Part shown: positions 9,384 through 17,668 of the stretch, piece after piece
Numbering within the stretch: position 1 is the first letter of the stretch
Layout: each line of letters begins with the position of its first letter
Source: Catelliglobosispora koreensis DSM 44566
Lineage (GTDB): Bacteria; Actinomycetota; Actinomycetes; Mycobacteriales; Micromonosporaceae
NCBI RefSeq assembly: GCF_000379685.1
Contig: NZ_KB903272.1
Location: forward strand, 310,624-374,623
DNA length: 64,000 nucleotides
Direction: 5' to 3'
Translations under genes and position numbers: made by a program
Notes under the pieces: generated by a model
Told to the model about the DNA's origin: nothing
Databases searched by the model: none
The model's input: the letters and a program-made list of their open reading frames with translations, nothing else

Positions 9384-10226
9384 ATGCCCGAGCTGCCAGA
9401 GGTCGAGACGGTCCGTCAAGGGCTCGACAAATGGATCGTGGGACGGACCATCTCCACGGTGGAAGTGAACCATCCGCGTTCCGTGCGGCGGCACGTCGCG
9501 GGCGCCAAGGACTTCGCCGCTTTGCTGCGCGGGCGCACTATCACGGCCACTCGCCGGCGCGGCAAGTATCTGTGGCTCCCGCTCGACTCGGGCGACGCGA
9601 TCGTTGGTCACCTCGGCATGTCAGGTCAACTGCTCGTGCAGCCAACGTCGGCGCCGCGGGAAAAGCACCTGCACATTCGCTTTGACTTCACCGATAAGGG
9701 TCCGCAGCTTCGTTTCGTGGATCAGCGCACGTTTGGTGGACTCGCCGTCTCGCTAGGCGGTGCCGAGCTTCCGTCCGAGATCGCGCACATCGCCCTCGAC
9801 CCGCTCGAGGAGTCCTTTGTGGACAAGGATTTCGTGACGGCACTGCGCCGCAAACGCACCGGGGTCAAGCGGGCGCTCCTCGACCAGACGCTGATCTCGG
9901 GCGTGGGCAACATCTATGCCGACGAAGCGCTGTGGCGGGCTCGTTTGCACGGAGCTGTCGCGGCCGACTCACTGTCGGCACGGGCGGGCTCGCGATTGCT
10001 GGCCGAGGTCAAAGCCGTGATGACAGAGGCGATCAAAGCGGGTGGCACTTCGTTTGACGCCTTGTATGTCAACGTCAACGGGGAGTCGGGGTACTTCGAC
10101 CGTACCCTCAATGCCTATGGCCGGGAAGGCGAACCGTGCCCTCGCTGCGGCGCGGCGATCAAGCGGGCCTCGTTCATGAACCGTTCGTCGTTCTTTTGCC
10201 CTCGCTGCCAACGACCACCAGCCTGA
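9384..10226 (+). CDS. mutM: formamidopyrimidine-DNA glycosylase MutM (Fpg)
   Basis: Excises 8-oxoguanine and formamidopyrimidines and nicks the abasic site. The 280-residue protein starts [10 protein letters not shown] with catalytic Pro2 and Glu3, has Lys61 in RRGKYLW, and ends in a four-cysteine zinc finger (C252, C255, C272, C275). The last 53 bases overlap the 3' end of the leftward gene that follows. Confidence 0.97.
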   Translation: MPELPEVETVRQGLDKWIVGRTISTVEVNHPRSVRRHVAGAKDFAALLRGRTITATRRRGKYLWLPLDSGDAIVGHLGMSGQLLVQPTSAPREKHLHIRFDFTDKGPQLRFVDQRTFGGLAVSLGGAELPSEIAHIALDPLEESFVDKDFVTALRRKRTGVKRALLDQTLISGVGNIYADEALWRARLHGAVAADSLSARAGSRLLAEVKAVMTEAIKAGGTSFDALYVNVNGESGYFDRTLNAYGREGEPCPRCGAAIKRASFMNRSSFFCPRCQRPPA

Positions 10227-10518
10227 GCCTTTTCGCCTGTTCCAGTAACTGCGGCGTCTCGGTCGCGAACGTCACGCCGTCGAAACCCTTGTCCCGGCAC
10301 AGCTGCACGAGCTCCAAAGTGGACGCTAGGCACAGAGCTTTCTTCCCGGCCGTGTGCAGATCGTCGACCTCAGCCGCGTCAACGCTTTGCGGATCGAGCA
10401 GCAGGGTCTCAGGCTCGGCCGGAGTGTCGACGGGAACGCTGTCGGTGGGGCATTTGGCCGCGTTGGCTCCGGCGATGGCCGCGCAAACGGCCACCGCCAC
10501 CAAGGCAAACAGCTTCAC
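10174..10518 (-). CDS. small secreted GH114/TM1410-like fragment protein
   Basis: 114 residues with a clear signal peptide ([20 protein letters not shown], then AKC). The mature part contains [10 protein letters not shown] and KGFDGVTF, reminiscent of the LHAxGKKVICY and KGFDGVEPDN motifs of GH114 (endo-alpha-1,4-polygalactosaminidase-like) proteins. The stretch between them is far shorter than in that family and the usual Asp-Asn is missing. Start ATG overlaps the upstream stop by four bases, so it is co-translated with the spherulin-4-like protein. The 3' end overlaps mutM by 53 bases. It may be a degenerate domain or a binding partner; the GH114 link is inference. Confidence 0.6.
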   Translation of the reverse strand: MKLFALVAVAVCAAIAGANAAKCPTDSVPVDTPAEPETLLLDPQSVDAAEVDDLHTAGKKALCLASTLELVQLCRDKGFDGVTFATETPQLLEQAKRLRLVVVGSEGKRTTNGS

Positions 10519-11192
10519 ACCGGCACTGTCGCCGGGCGTTGCGTGGGCAAGCCAAACGGTGCCGCCTCAACGGATCCGCTGGCGTAGCTCGACGCGGCCG
10601 AAGGCGGGCCGCCCGGCGTCGCGAAGCCATAGCGGGCACCTCTGCCACGCATGAGCGCGTGCGCGGCGCCGATCTGTTCCACCGGAACGGAATGCACGAG
10701 GTGCGCGTCACCATGCCGGACGCCCTCTTCAGTGCCGGCTTGGTATTCCTGCCAGGTGCCTTCGAAAGTGCACAGCACCGCGCCCAGCCCGCGATAGATG
10801 GAATCGGCTGGGCGGCCGGGATTCACGAGCAACGTGTCGAAGCCGATCCGGCGAGCCGCGCGCACCGCTGTCGCGACCGGCCCGATCGAGTAAGGACTCG
10901 TCGGCGCTTGATCAAAGAAAATGCCTCTGATGGGGTACCCAGCCCAGCGCCCCAATTCCGCCCGAACCTGTTCCATGGCCCGGGCACCGAAGGCCAGGTC
11001 GATGTAGCCGATGACAGTGGCGCCAGCGCGCACGAGCCGCTGAGTCGCCGTCGTCCACGTCGGATCGAGCCCACTGCCTGGCCCTGCGGCGATGTTGAGC
11101 AGCACAAGAGTGCCGTTGGCAGCGGCTTCGGTCGTCGCCCATGCCTCGGGATGCGTGAGCGGATGCTGGTACAGCGAGAGCAACGGGGTCAC
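10515..11192 (-). CDS. spherulin-4-like protein
   Basis: 225 residues from GTG 11192. The pattern LLSLYQHP, LVLLNIAAGPGSG, AGATVIGYIDLAFG and YPIRGIFFDQAP matches the spherulation-specific family 4 TIM-barrel relatives of GH114/GH135, where the Asp of FFDE is a likely catalytic residue; here it reads FFDQ, so the neighbouring acid is replaced. No signal peptide is visible in this frame. It forms an operon with the next, secreted small protein. A polysaccharide target is inference. Confidence 0.75.
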   Translation of the reverse strand: MTPLLSLYQHPLTHPEAWATTEAAANGTLVLLNIAAGPGSGLDPTWTTATQRLVRAGATVIGYIDLAFGARAMEQVRAELGRWAGYPIRGIFFDQAPTSPYSIGPVATAVRAARRIGFDTLLVNPGRPADSIYRGLGAVLCTFEGTWQEYQAGTEEGVRHGDAHLVHSVPVEQIGAAHALMRGRGARYGFATPGGPPSAASSYASGSVEAAPFGLPTQRPATVPV

Positions 11193-11257
11193 GCTGGTAT
11201 AACGATCGATGCGTTAAAGCAGCAAGTGTCGGATATCGTCTCTTTGCTTCGCCGTGA

Positions 11258-11274
11258 ACTTTGCGATACAAAGT
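11258..11274. promoter_or_regulatory. candidate operator ACTTTG-N5-CAAAGT
   Basis: A perfect 6+6 inverted repeat with a 5-base centre, four bases before the ATG at 11279 and within the 86-bp divergent gap. The downstream operon encodes a winged-helix regulator, so this is the obvious autoregulatory site. Sequence shows the palindrome; binding is inference. Confidence 0.55.
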
Positions 11275-11278
11275 AAAT

Positions 11279-12058
11279 ATGAGTGACGCCCTTCAAACTC
11301 TCTCCGAAGTGGATCAGCTTCGGCAGCGCGTGCGTTCCCGCGTCCACAGTGGAGCTTGGTTCCCCGCCCTCGTCCTCGGGCTGTTCGTGCTCGTGACGAT
11401 CACGCTCTATCGCACACCGTTTCGCGATGTGAACATCTACAACCCTGAGGCACCCGCCTGGGCTGGTCTGCCCGACATGCAGCACTCGCCCCTCGCGTCT
11501 TACCTCTACTGGTTTCTGGGCACGCCGCTGGTCTTGGGCTTGATCGCGCTCTGGTATCGCCGGCGCGAACGGCTGACCGGCTATCGCGTGCGCTGGCGGC
11601 TGTTCCTTGGTGTAGCGAGCGGCGCTCTTTTCCTCCTCGCGTTCCTTGCGGCCCTTCCCACCCGGCAGTTGTCCACTGAGGAGCTCACAACGATCACGGT
11701 TTCGGAGCCGGGCATCGGGGACATGGTCTATGGCTTTCTCACCCCGCTCATGGTGATCGCCGTCGGTGTAGTCCTGCTGGGCTGGGTGGAAAGATCTCGC
11801 TGGCTCATATTCTGCGGCTTCTGGATCGGCGTCATCACGTGGTGGCAGTTCGCTTTCGGCGGGATGGGCAACATCCCTGGCTGGCTGAGCTGGCTGCTCG
11901 GCGGGGGATCCGGCCCGGCCCTGGGCGGCCAGGTCACCTTGCTGCACGTGCACCGTCCGGGGCCGTTGCTAATCGTGATCGCCTTGCCGCTCTTGCTCTT
12001 CGCCCTCGGCCGGTGGCGCCGCTCGCGCACGGGCATGTCACGCACGGGTGCGTCATGA
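11279..12058 (+). CDS. membrane protein of unknown function, co-encoded with its regulator
   Basis: 259 residues from ATG 11279. About six hydrophobic helices are separated by short loops (FPALVLGLFVLVTITLY, LASYLYWFLGTPLVLGLIAL, WRLFLGVASGALFLLAFLAAL and others). I see no catalytic motif and do not recognise the family. Its stop overlaps the winged-helix regulator by four bases (ATGA), an arrangement common for a stress- or ligand-responsive membrane protein and its own repressor. A palindrome sits just before the start. Confidence 0.75.
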   Translation: MSDALQTLSEVDQLRQRVRSRVHSGAWFPALVLGLFVLVTITLYRTPFRDVNIYNPEAPAWAGLPDMQHSPLASYLYWFLGTPLVLGLIALWYRRRERLTGYRVRWRLFLGVASGALFLLAFLAALPTRQLSTEELTTITVSEPGIGDMVYGFLTPLMVIAVGVVLLGWVERSRWLIFCGFWIGVITWWQFAFGGMGNIPGWLSWLLGGGSGPALGGQVTLLHVHRPGPLLIVIALPLLLFALGRWRRSRTGMSRTGAS

Positions 12059-12366
12059 GCGACGTGCACCCCGCGCTGGATCTGGATGAGACGGTGCATC
12101 AACGGGTGCGCCTGGGAATCCTGGTGATCCTGAGCGAAACCAGCGAGTGTGCGTTCGGTGCGTTGCGCGACGAACTCCAGCTGACCGACGGCAACCTCAG
12201 CCGTCACCTGCAGGTGCTCGAGTCGGCTGGGCTGCTGGAAGTGCGCAAGGGTTATGAAGGCAAGCGGCCGATCACGTGGCTGCGCCTGACGGCAGAGGGC
12301 AAGACGGCCCTGCACAAGGAGCTAGATGCCTTGCAGCGGCTGGTGAGCCGGGTGCGCAAGGACTAG
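12055..12366 (+). CDS. winged-helix transcriptional regulator (HTH_27/MarR-like)
   Basis: 103 residues. VRLGILVILSETSE, FGALRDELQLTDGNLSRHLQVLESAGLLEV and the wing KGYEGKRPITWLRLT are the pattern of the short winged-helix family PF13601. The recognition helix is around LTDGNLSRHLQVLE. It is translationally coupled to the membrane protein and probably controls it through the ACTTTG/CAAAGT site. The 3' end overlaps the convergent CAP gene by four bases (CTAG). Confidence 0.85.
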   Translation: MSDVHPALDLDETVHQRVRLGILVILSETSECAFGALRDELQLTDGNLSRHLQVLESAGLLEVRKGYEGKRPITWLRLTAEGKTALHKELDALQRLVSRVRKD

Positions 12367-13058
12367 GCGCGGCCGAAGACCTGTGTCCAATAGGGAGTGC
12401 TGCCGCGGTAGGCCAGGCCCACTCCGGTCGCTTTGGCTGAACAATTCAGGATGTTCCGCCGGTGCCCGTCGCTGTTCATCCATCCTTTGACGACAGCGGC
12501 GGCGGTGCCGTAGCCGTAGGCGATGTTCTCGCCCGCGGCGGCACCCTTGGGGTAGCCAGCCCGTTCGGCCCGCACGACGAAGTTGGATCCGTCTTTGCCG
12601 GTGTGGCTGAAGTAGTTGTTCTGCGCCATATCAGTGCTGTGCGCACGAGCCGAAGTGCGCAGCCGCTCATCGGTGCGGACGGTGCCGCAATTGTTGTTGG
12701 TGCGCTCGATGTTGATGAGGCGCGTGACCTCATCCTCCATTGAGGTGATTTTGTCAGGTTTCGCAGATGACGGCGGGGCAGAAGGAATAGCCTGCGATGG
12801 CGGGGTCTCAGGACTCTGAGTAACGACCACTTGACTGGGTGAAGCGCTCAGTGCTGGCTGTGTGCTTCCCGACGGGGTGATATCCGTCACGCTGAGCGAA
12901 GGCCCGGATTCCCGGCCTGTTTCGATCGCCATCACTGCGGTCCCGAGAAGGCAGAACAGGGCCCCAGCAAGGCTGAAAAGGCTCGTTGACAGTTGCCACG
13001 GGCGCCGGTGACGACCACGCACGGAAGGGACGCTAACGACGTTCGTGCAGCCTGGCAA
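12363..13058 (-). CDS. secreted or membrane-anchored CAP/SCP-domain protein
   Basis: 231 residues: a basic start, one hydrophobic segment at about 24-45 (signal anchor or uncleaved signal peptide), a Ser/Pro/Thr-rich linker, then a C-terminal CAP domain of about 125 residues. CAP hallmarks are ARAHSTDMA, YFSHTGKDGS, GENIAYGY and GWMNSDGHRRNIL, including the paired His residues. Bacterial CAP proteins are extracellular with unclear activity. The TTG start at 13058 is uncertain; in-frame GTG codons follow closely. Confidence 0.85.
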   Translation of the reverse strand: MPGCTNVVSVPSVRGRHRRPWQLSTSLFSLAGALFCLLGTAVMAIETGRESGPSLSVTDITPSGSTQPALSASPSQVVVTQSPETPPSQAIPSAPPSSAKPDKITSMEDEVTRLINIERTNNNCGTVRTDERLRTSARAHSTDMAQNNYFSHTGKDGSNFVVRAERAGYPKGAAAGENIAYGYGTAAAVVKGWMNSDGHRRNILNCSAKATGVGLAYRGSTPYWTQVFGRA

Positions 13059-13219
13059 CTTGACGTTATGCCCGGATGAGGGGGAGGATGAGTTAGTCGC
13101 CAGTCGCGCCCGACCACAGCTGTAGTGCCCACTAGACAGTTATGGGCCGTCAGAATCGGACGAGACTTAGATGGGCGCGCGTTTGCTGGAATCTCAGCTG
13201 CGCTTCAAAAGGAGAAGAT

Positions 13220-13414
13220 ATGGCGAAGGCCCTCTATGGCCACGTCGCGGCTGCGCCTGATCGGCGCATGCTGGACGAGGTCACTCGGTTGCGTGCCACG
13301 GTGCGGGCACTTGAGTTCGAGGTCACCCGCCTCAGGGCGGATAACGACCGGCTAGCGGCGGCAGCCGCCGAGGTGGACGAATTGCTCCACCTGCGTGAGC
13401 CGGCGTTGACCTAA
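13220..13414 (+). CDS. small coiled-coil protein of unknown function
   Basis: 64 residues from ATG 13220 with a strong GGAG five bases upstream. A short conserved-looking head (MAKALYGHVAAAPDRRMLDE) is followed by a heptad pattern (VTRLRATVRALEFEVTRLR, then ADNDRL), predicting a dimeric coiled coil. I do not recognise a named family. A strong terminator follows, so it is a monocistronic gene. The 161 bases before it show no clear promoter boxes. Confidence 0.75.
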   Translation: MAKALYGHVAAAPDRRMLDEVTRLRATVRALEFEVTRLRADNDRLAAAAAEVDELLHLREPALT

Positions 13415-13449
13415 GAGTCAGATACCTGACTCGTCGCACCCGACAAACT

Positions 13450-13487
13450 GCGCGCCCTCACTGCCGTGGCGGCGCGCTTCTCTTTGC
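13450..13487 (+). terminator. intrinsic terminator after the small coiled-coil gene
   Basis: GCGCGCC (13450-13456) pairs with GGCGCGC (13471-13477), followed by the T-rich TTCTCTTTG. Confidence 0.8.
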
Positions 13488-13566
13488 CCTTCGTTTGGGC
13501 CAGGTACATTCCGGGGAGTGTTTGTTGGCTGACGATCACCCCTAGACCCCGGAGAACCGCGAACCC

Positions 13567-16500
13567 GTGTACTTAAAGAGCCTGACGGTAAAGGGATTCA
13601 AGTCCTTTGCCAGTGCGACGACCTTGAAGCTGGAGCCCGGTATCACCTGCGTGGTGGGACCGAACGGCTCCGGCAAATCCAACGTCGTCGACGCGATTTC
13701 CTGGGTCCTGGGTGAGCAGGGCGCCAAAGCCCTGCGTGGCGGCAAGATGGAAGACGTCATCTTCGCTGGAGGCGGCGGCCGCTCACCGCTAGGACGTGCC
13801 GAAGTCACTCTGACGATTGACAACACTGACGGTGCGTTGCCGATCGACTACACAGAAGTCTCGATCACGCGCCGCATGTTCCGTTCGGGCGAAAGCGAAT
13901 ACGAGATCAACGGCGACCACTGCCGTTTGCTCGACATCCAGGAACTGCTCAGCGACTCCGGCATCGGCCGGGAAATGCACGTCATCGTCGGGCAGGGTCA
14001 GCTCGACACCGTGCTGCACGCCAAGCCAGAAGACCGCCGCGCGTTCATCGAAGAGGCCGCCGGCGTGCTCAAACACCGTAAGCGCAAGGAAAAGGCGCTG
14101 CGGAAACTGGACGCGATGCAAGCGAATCTCAACCGCGTCACGGACCTCACCGCCGAACTGCGCCGTCAGCTCAAACCGCTCGGCAAGCAGGCAGAAGTCG
14201 CCCGCCGGGCCGCCACGATTCAGTCCACTTTGCGCGATGCGCGACTGCGGCTGCTGGCCGACGACCTCTACACGCTGCGCACCACTTTGGACAAAGAGGT
14301 CGCTGACGAGACCGCCGTGCGGGAGCGCCGCAAAGAGGTCGAGACCCACTTCGCTGTGGTCACGGAACGTCTCCAAGACCTAGAAGCCCAGCACGCCGAG
14401 GACGCGCCAGCCCTGCAGCAGGCACAGGACCTGTGGTACCAGCTGTCCGCGCTGCAAGAACGTTTCCGCTCCACGGCACAGCTCGCGGCGGAACGTCATC
14501 GGCACCTGTCGGCTCCCTCGGCGGACGAACGGCCCGGCCGCGATCCTGAGCAGCTCGAAGCCGAGTCCAAGCGGGTGCGAGCCGAAGAAGTCGCCTTGCG
14601 CGACGCGCTCGCGGCCGATGAGGGGCGCCTAGGCGAAGCCGTGGCGCACCGCCAAGAACTCGAGCGCCAGCTCGCCGCCGCCGAGAAGGCCCTCGTGCTG
14701 GCCGTCAAGGCGATCGCTGACCGCCGCGAGGGCCTGGCCAAACTGACCGGCCAGGTCGACGCCGCCCGCGCACGTGTCGCCAGCACGGCCGAGGAGATCG
14801 AGCGTCTGTCGATCGCTTTCGACGACGCGGCCGAACGTGCCACCTTCGCCCAGTCTCAAGTGGACGAGGTGTCCTCGCAGACCTCCGAGGCCGACCGGGA
14901 CAACGCCGCGCTCGATGACGCCCACCAGGAGGCCGCTGAGGCCCTGGACGAAGCCAACAGCGAGCTACGCCGGCTGACCGCCGCGGAACGCGCCGCGGAA
15001 AAGGAAGCCGCGTCGTGGAAGGCGCGTGAAGACGCCCTCGCCATGGGACTGGAGCGCAAGGACGGTGCTGGGGCGCTGCTCGCCCGCGCCGGAGAGATCC
15101 CTGGCGTGCTGGGCAGCCTCGCCTCGCTGCTGACCGTGTCGAATGGCTACGAAGCCGCTCTGGCCGCCGCTCTTGGCGCGCTCGCCGACGCCGTCGCGGT
15201 GTCGGGAGTGGACGAAGCCGCAGAAGCCATGCGGATGCTCAAGATCCAGGACGCTGGCCGCGCCGCGCTCGTCGTGGGCGCCGGTGAGGCGCCGTCCAGA
15301 CTGGACTTCGCGCTTCCCGACGGTGCTCGCTGGGCACTAGACGTGGTCCGCTGCCCCGAGCACATGCGCCCCGCGCTGACGCACATCCTGCGCGACGTGG
15401 TCGTCGTGCAGGACCTGCCCATGGCCGCCAGCCTGATCAACCGCCACCCCGCGGTGCGGGCGGTCACGCCCGAGGGCGATGTCCTCGGTGTGTTCACCGC
15501 CGCCGGCGGATCGGCCAAGGCGGCTAGCTTCATCGAGGTCAAAGCGGCTGTCGATGAGGCCGCACGTCAGCGGGAAGCGGCCGAAGAGATGGTCGCCTCG
15601 CTAGCCGAGGACCTTGAAGAGACTAGAACCCTTATCGCGCAACGCAAAGCGGTCGTCGACACCGCCGCCGCGGCCAAGCGTGCCGCCGAAGGCGAGCGCA
15701 ACGCGGCCGCCCGCAAGCTCGCTGAGCTGGGCGCCGCGGCACGGTCGGCGCAAGCCGAAGCCCAGCGGTTGCTCGCCGCCCGGGACAAGGCCGTCGCTTC
15801 CCGCGAAGAGGACCTGGAGCGCTTGGCGGGGCTGGAAGAGCGCCTCGCCGCGGCCGAGGACACGCCTGTGGACGAAGAACCGTCCACAGTGGAGCGTGAC
15901 CGCCTGGCCGCCCTGGTGCCGCAAGCCCGGCAGAACGAGGTCGAGGTCCGCCTGTCGGTGCGGACCGCCGAGGAACGGGTTTCCTCGATCTCGGGACGGG
16001 CCGACTCACTGCTGCGCCAGGCTCAAGCCGAGCGTGCCGCCGCCGAGAGGGCCGCTGCCCGCCGGCTCGCGCGCGAGCGCGGGGCCCAGGTGGCTAAAGC
16101 CGTCGAGGTCGGTACTCGGCTGATCCTGCAAAAGCTGACCGCCGCCCTGGAAAAGGCCGCGATCACCCGTGACGAGATCGCTGCCACCCGCACGGGCCGG
16201 GAAGCCGAGCTGACCGAAGTGCGTTCGGCGGCCAAGCGTCTCGGTGACGATCTGTCCCGCCTGACTTCCGAAGTGCACCGCGACGAAGTCGCGCGAGCGG
16301 AACAGCGCATGCGCTTGGAGCAGCTGGAAACCCGTGCTGGGGAAGAGTTCTCAATCGACGTTGAGACCCTGATCGGCGAATACGGCCCGATGGTCCCCGT
16401 GCCGGTCGAAGACGCTGACCCTGAGCCGTTTGACCGTGCCATCCAGGAAAAGCGTGCTGGCAAAGCAGAACGCGACCTGGCCCTGCTGGGCAAGGTCAAC

Positions 16501-17100
16501 CCGCTGGCGCTGGAAGAGTTCGCCGCTCTGGAGGAGCGCTTCAAGTTCCTCTCCGATCAGCTTGAGGACCTCAAGGCGACCCGCCGGGATCTGCTCACGG
16601 TGGTCAAGGACGTCGATGACCGGATCCTTGAGGTGTTCACGAGCGCGTTTGAGGACACGGCTCGCGAGTTCGACGTGGTGTTCCCGATCCTGTTCCCGGG
16701 CGGTGAAGGCCGGCTCGTGCTGACCGACCCGGAGAACATGCTCACCACGGGCATCGAGGTCGAGGCCCGCCCACCGGGCAAGAAGATCAAGCGACTGTCG
16801 CTGTTGTCCGGTGGCGAGCGTTCGCTGACCGCGGTGGCGTTGCTGTGCGCCATCTTCCGCGCCCGCCCCAGTCCGTTCTACATCATGGACGAGGTGGAAG
16901 CCGCGCTCGACGACGTCAACCTGGGCCGGCTTATCACCCTGTTCGCCGAACTGCGTTCGCGCAGCCAGCTCATCATCATCACGCACCAAAAGCGCACGAT
17001 GGAAGTCGCTGACGCGCTTTACGGCGTGACGATGCGCAATGGCGTCACCGAGGTCATCAGCCAGAAGCTCGGCCGCGGCGACGACGGCGATGAGGCGTAG
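13567..17100 (+). CDS. smc: chromosome segregation protein SMC
   Basis: ATPase of the condensin complex, working with ScpA and ScpB (not in this window). 1177 residues, normal length. Walker A GPNGSGKSN at 31-39; long Ala/Glu/Arg-rich coiled-coil arms; hinge around 500-640 (GVLGSLASLLTVSNGYEAAL ...); C-terminal signature LLSGGERS at about 1079-1086; Walker B FYIMDEVEAALDD with the Asp at about 1108. Start is GTG. The downstream HAD gene begins inside the smc 3' end. Confidence 0.97.
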   Translation: MYLKSLTVKGFKSFASATTLKLEPGITCVVGPNGSGKSNVVDAISWVLGEQGAKALRGGKMEDVIFAGGGGRSPLGRAEVTLTIDNTDGALPIDYTEVSITRRMFRSGESEYEINGDHCRLLDIQELLSDSGIGREMHVIVGQGQLDTVLHAKPEDRRAFIEEAAGVLKHRKRKEKALRKLDAMQANLNRVTDLTAELRRQLKPLGKQAEVARRAATIQSTLRDARLRLLADDLYTLRTTLDKEVADETAVRERRKEVETHFAVVTERLQDLEAQHAEDAPALQQAQDLWYQLSALQERFRSTAQLAAERHRHLSAPSADERPGRDPEQLEAESKRVRAEEVALRDALAADEGRLGEAVAHRQELERQLAAAEKALVLAVKAIADRREGLAKLTGQVDAARARVASTAEEIERLSIAFDDAAERATFAQSQVDEVSSQTSEADRDNAALDDAHQEAAEALDEANSELRRLTAAERAAEKEAASWKAREDALAMGLERKDGAGALLARAGEIPGVLGSLASLLTVSNGYEAALAAALGALADAVAVSGVDEAAEAMRMLKIQDAGRAALVVGAGEAPSRLDFALPDGARWALDVVRCPEHMRPALTHILRDVVVVQDLPMAASLINRHPAVRAVTPEGDVLGVFTAAGGSAKAASFIEVKAAVDEAARQREAAEEMVASLAEDLEETRTLIAQRKAVVDTAAAAKRAAEGERNAAARKLAELGAAARSAQAEAQRLLAARDKAVASREEDLERLAGLEERLAAAEDTPVDEEPSTVERDRLAALVPQARQNEVEVRLSVRTAEERVSSISGRADSLLRQAQAERAAAERAAARRLARERGAQVAKAVEVGTRLILQKLTAALEKAAITRDEIAATRTGREAELTEVRSAAKRLGDDLSRLTSEVHRDEVARAEQRMRLEQLETRAGEEFSIDVETLIGEYGPMVPVPVEDADPEPFDRAIQEKRAGKAERDLALLGKVNPLALEEFAALEERFKFLSDQLEDLKATRRDLLTVVKDVDDRILEVFTSAFEDTAREFDVVFPILFPGGEGRLVLTDPENMLTTGIEVEARPPGKKIKRLSLLSGGERSLTAVALLCAIFRARPSPFYIMDEVEAALDDVNLGRLITLFAELRSRSQLIIITHQKRTMEVADALYGVTMRNGVTEVISQKLGRGDDGDEA

Positions 17101-17668
17101 GCACAAGGCGAACGCCCTGCTCATCGATTTTGACGGGGTGCTGCGCCAATGGGACCGTCCGGCTAACCCGCGTCACGATGAGTTTCTCGCCGCGGGACTG
17201 TCGTGGAAGCTTTACGTGCCAGCGGTTACCGGCGTGTGGACCCGGGCGCAGTGGATCGACGCCATCGCGGCGGAGACCGGCGCGACAGCCGGGGAACTGT
17301 CCGATTGGGAGAGTTACCGCGGCTTTATCGATGACAAGGTCCTAGCTCTGGTGCGCGAGGTCCGTGCCGCTGGCCGGCCCGTTGCCTTGTGCACCAACGC
17401 GACTGACGATCTGCGCGACGATCTGGCTCTGCTAGGCGTGTCCGACGCATTCGACGCGGTGGTTTCGTCGTCTGAGATCGGGGTGCACAAGCCGAGCCGG
17501 GAGTTCTTTGACGCGGCTTGCGGTGCTCTCGGAGTACCAGCGAAATGGTGTTTGTTTGTTGATGACACGCATCGCAACGTTGAAGGTGCCCGGGCTGCCG
17601 GGTTATCGGCGATGCGCTGGACTTCGGACGCCGACATCCCTTATGTGCGTGCGGCTTTGGACCTTTAG
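17090..17668 (+). CDS. HAD-family hydrolase
   Basis: 192 residues from ATG 17090, overlapping smc by 11 bases. HAD motif I is LLIDFDGVL, motif II CTNA, the conserved Lys is in HKPSREFF, and motif III is VDDTHRNVEGARAAG, so the phosphatase core is complete. The cap is the short helical type after motif I. The substrate cannot be told from sequence. The stop overlaps the convergent phosphodiesterase by three bases. Confidence 0.88.
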   Translation: MRRRHKANALLIDFDGVLRQWDRPANPRHDEFLAAGLSWKLYVPAVTGVWTRAQWIDAIAAETGATAGELSDWESYRGFIDDKVLALVREVRAAGRPVALCTNATDDLRDDLALLGVSDAFDAVVSSSEIGVHKPSREFFDAACGALGVPAKWCLFVDDTHRNVEGARAAGLSAMRWTSDADIPYVRAALDL

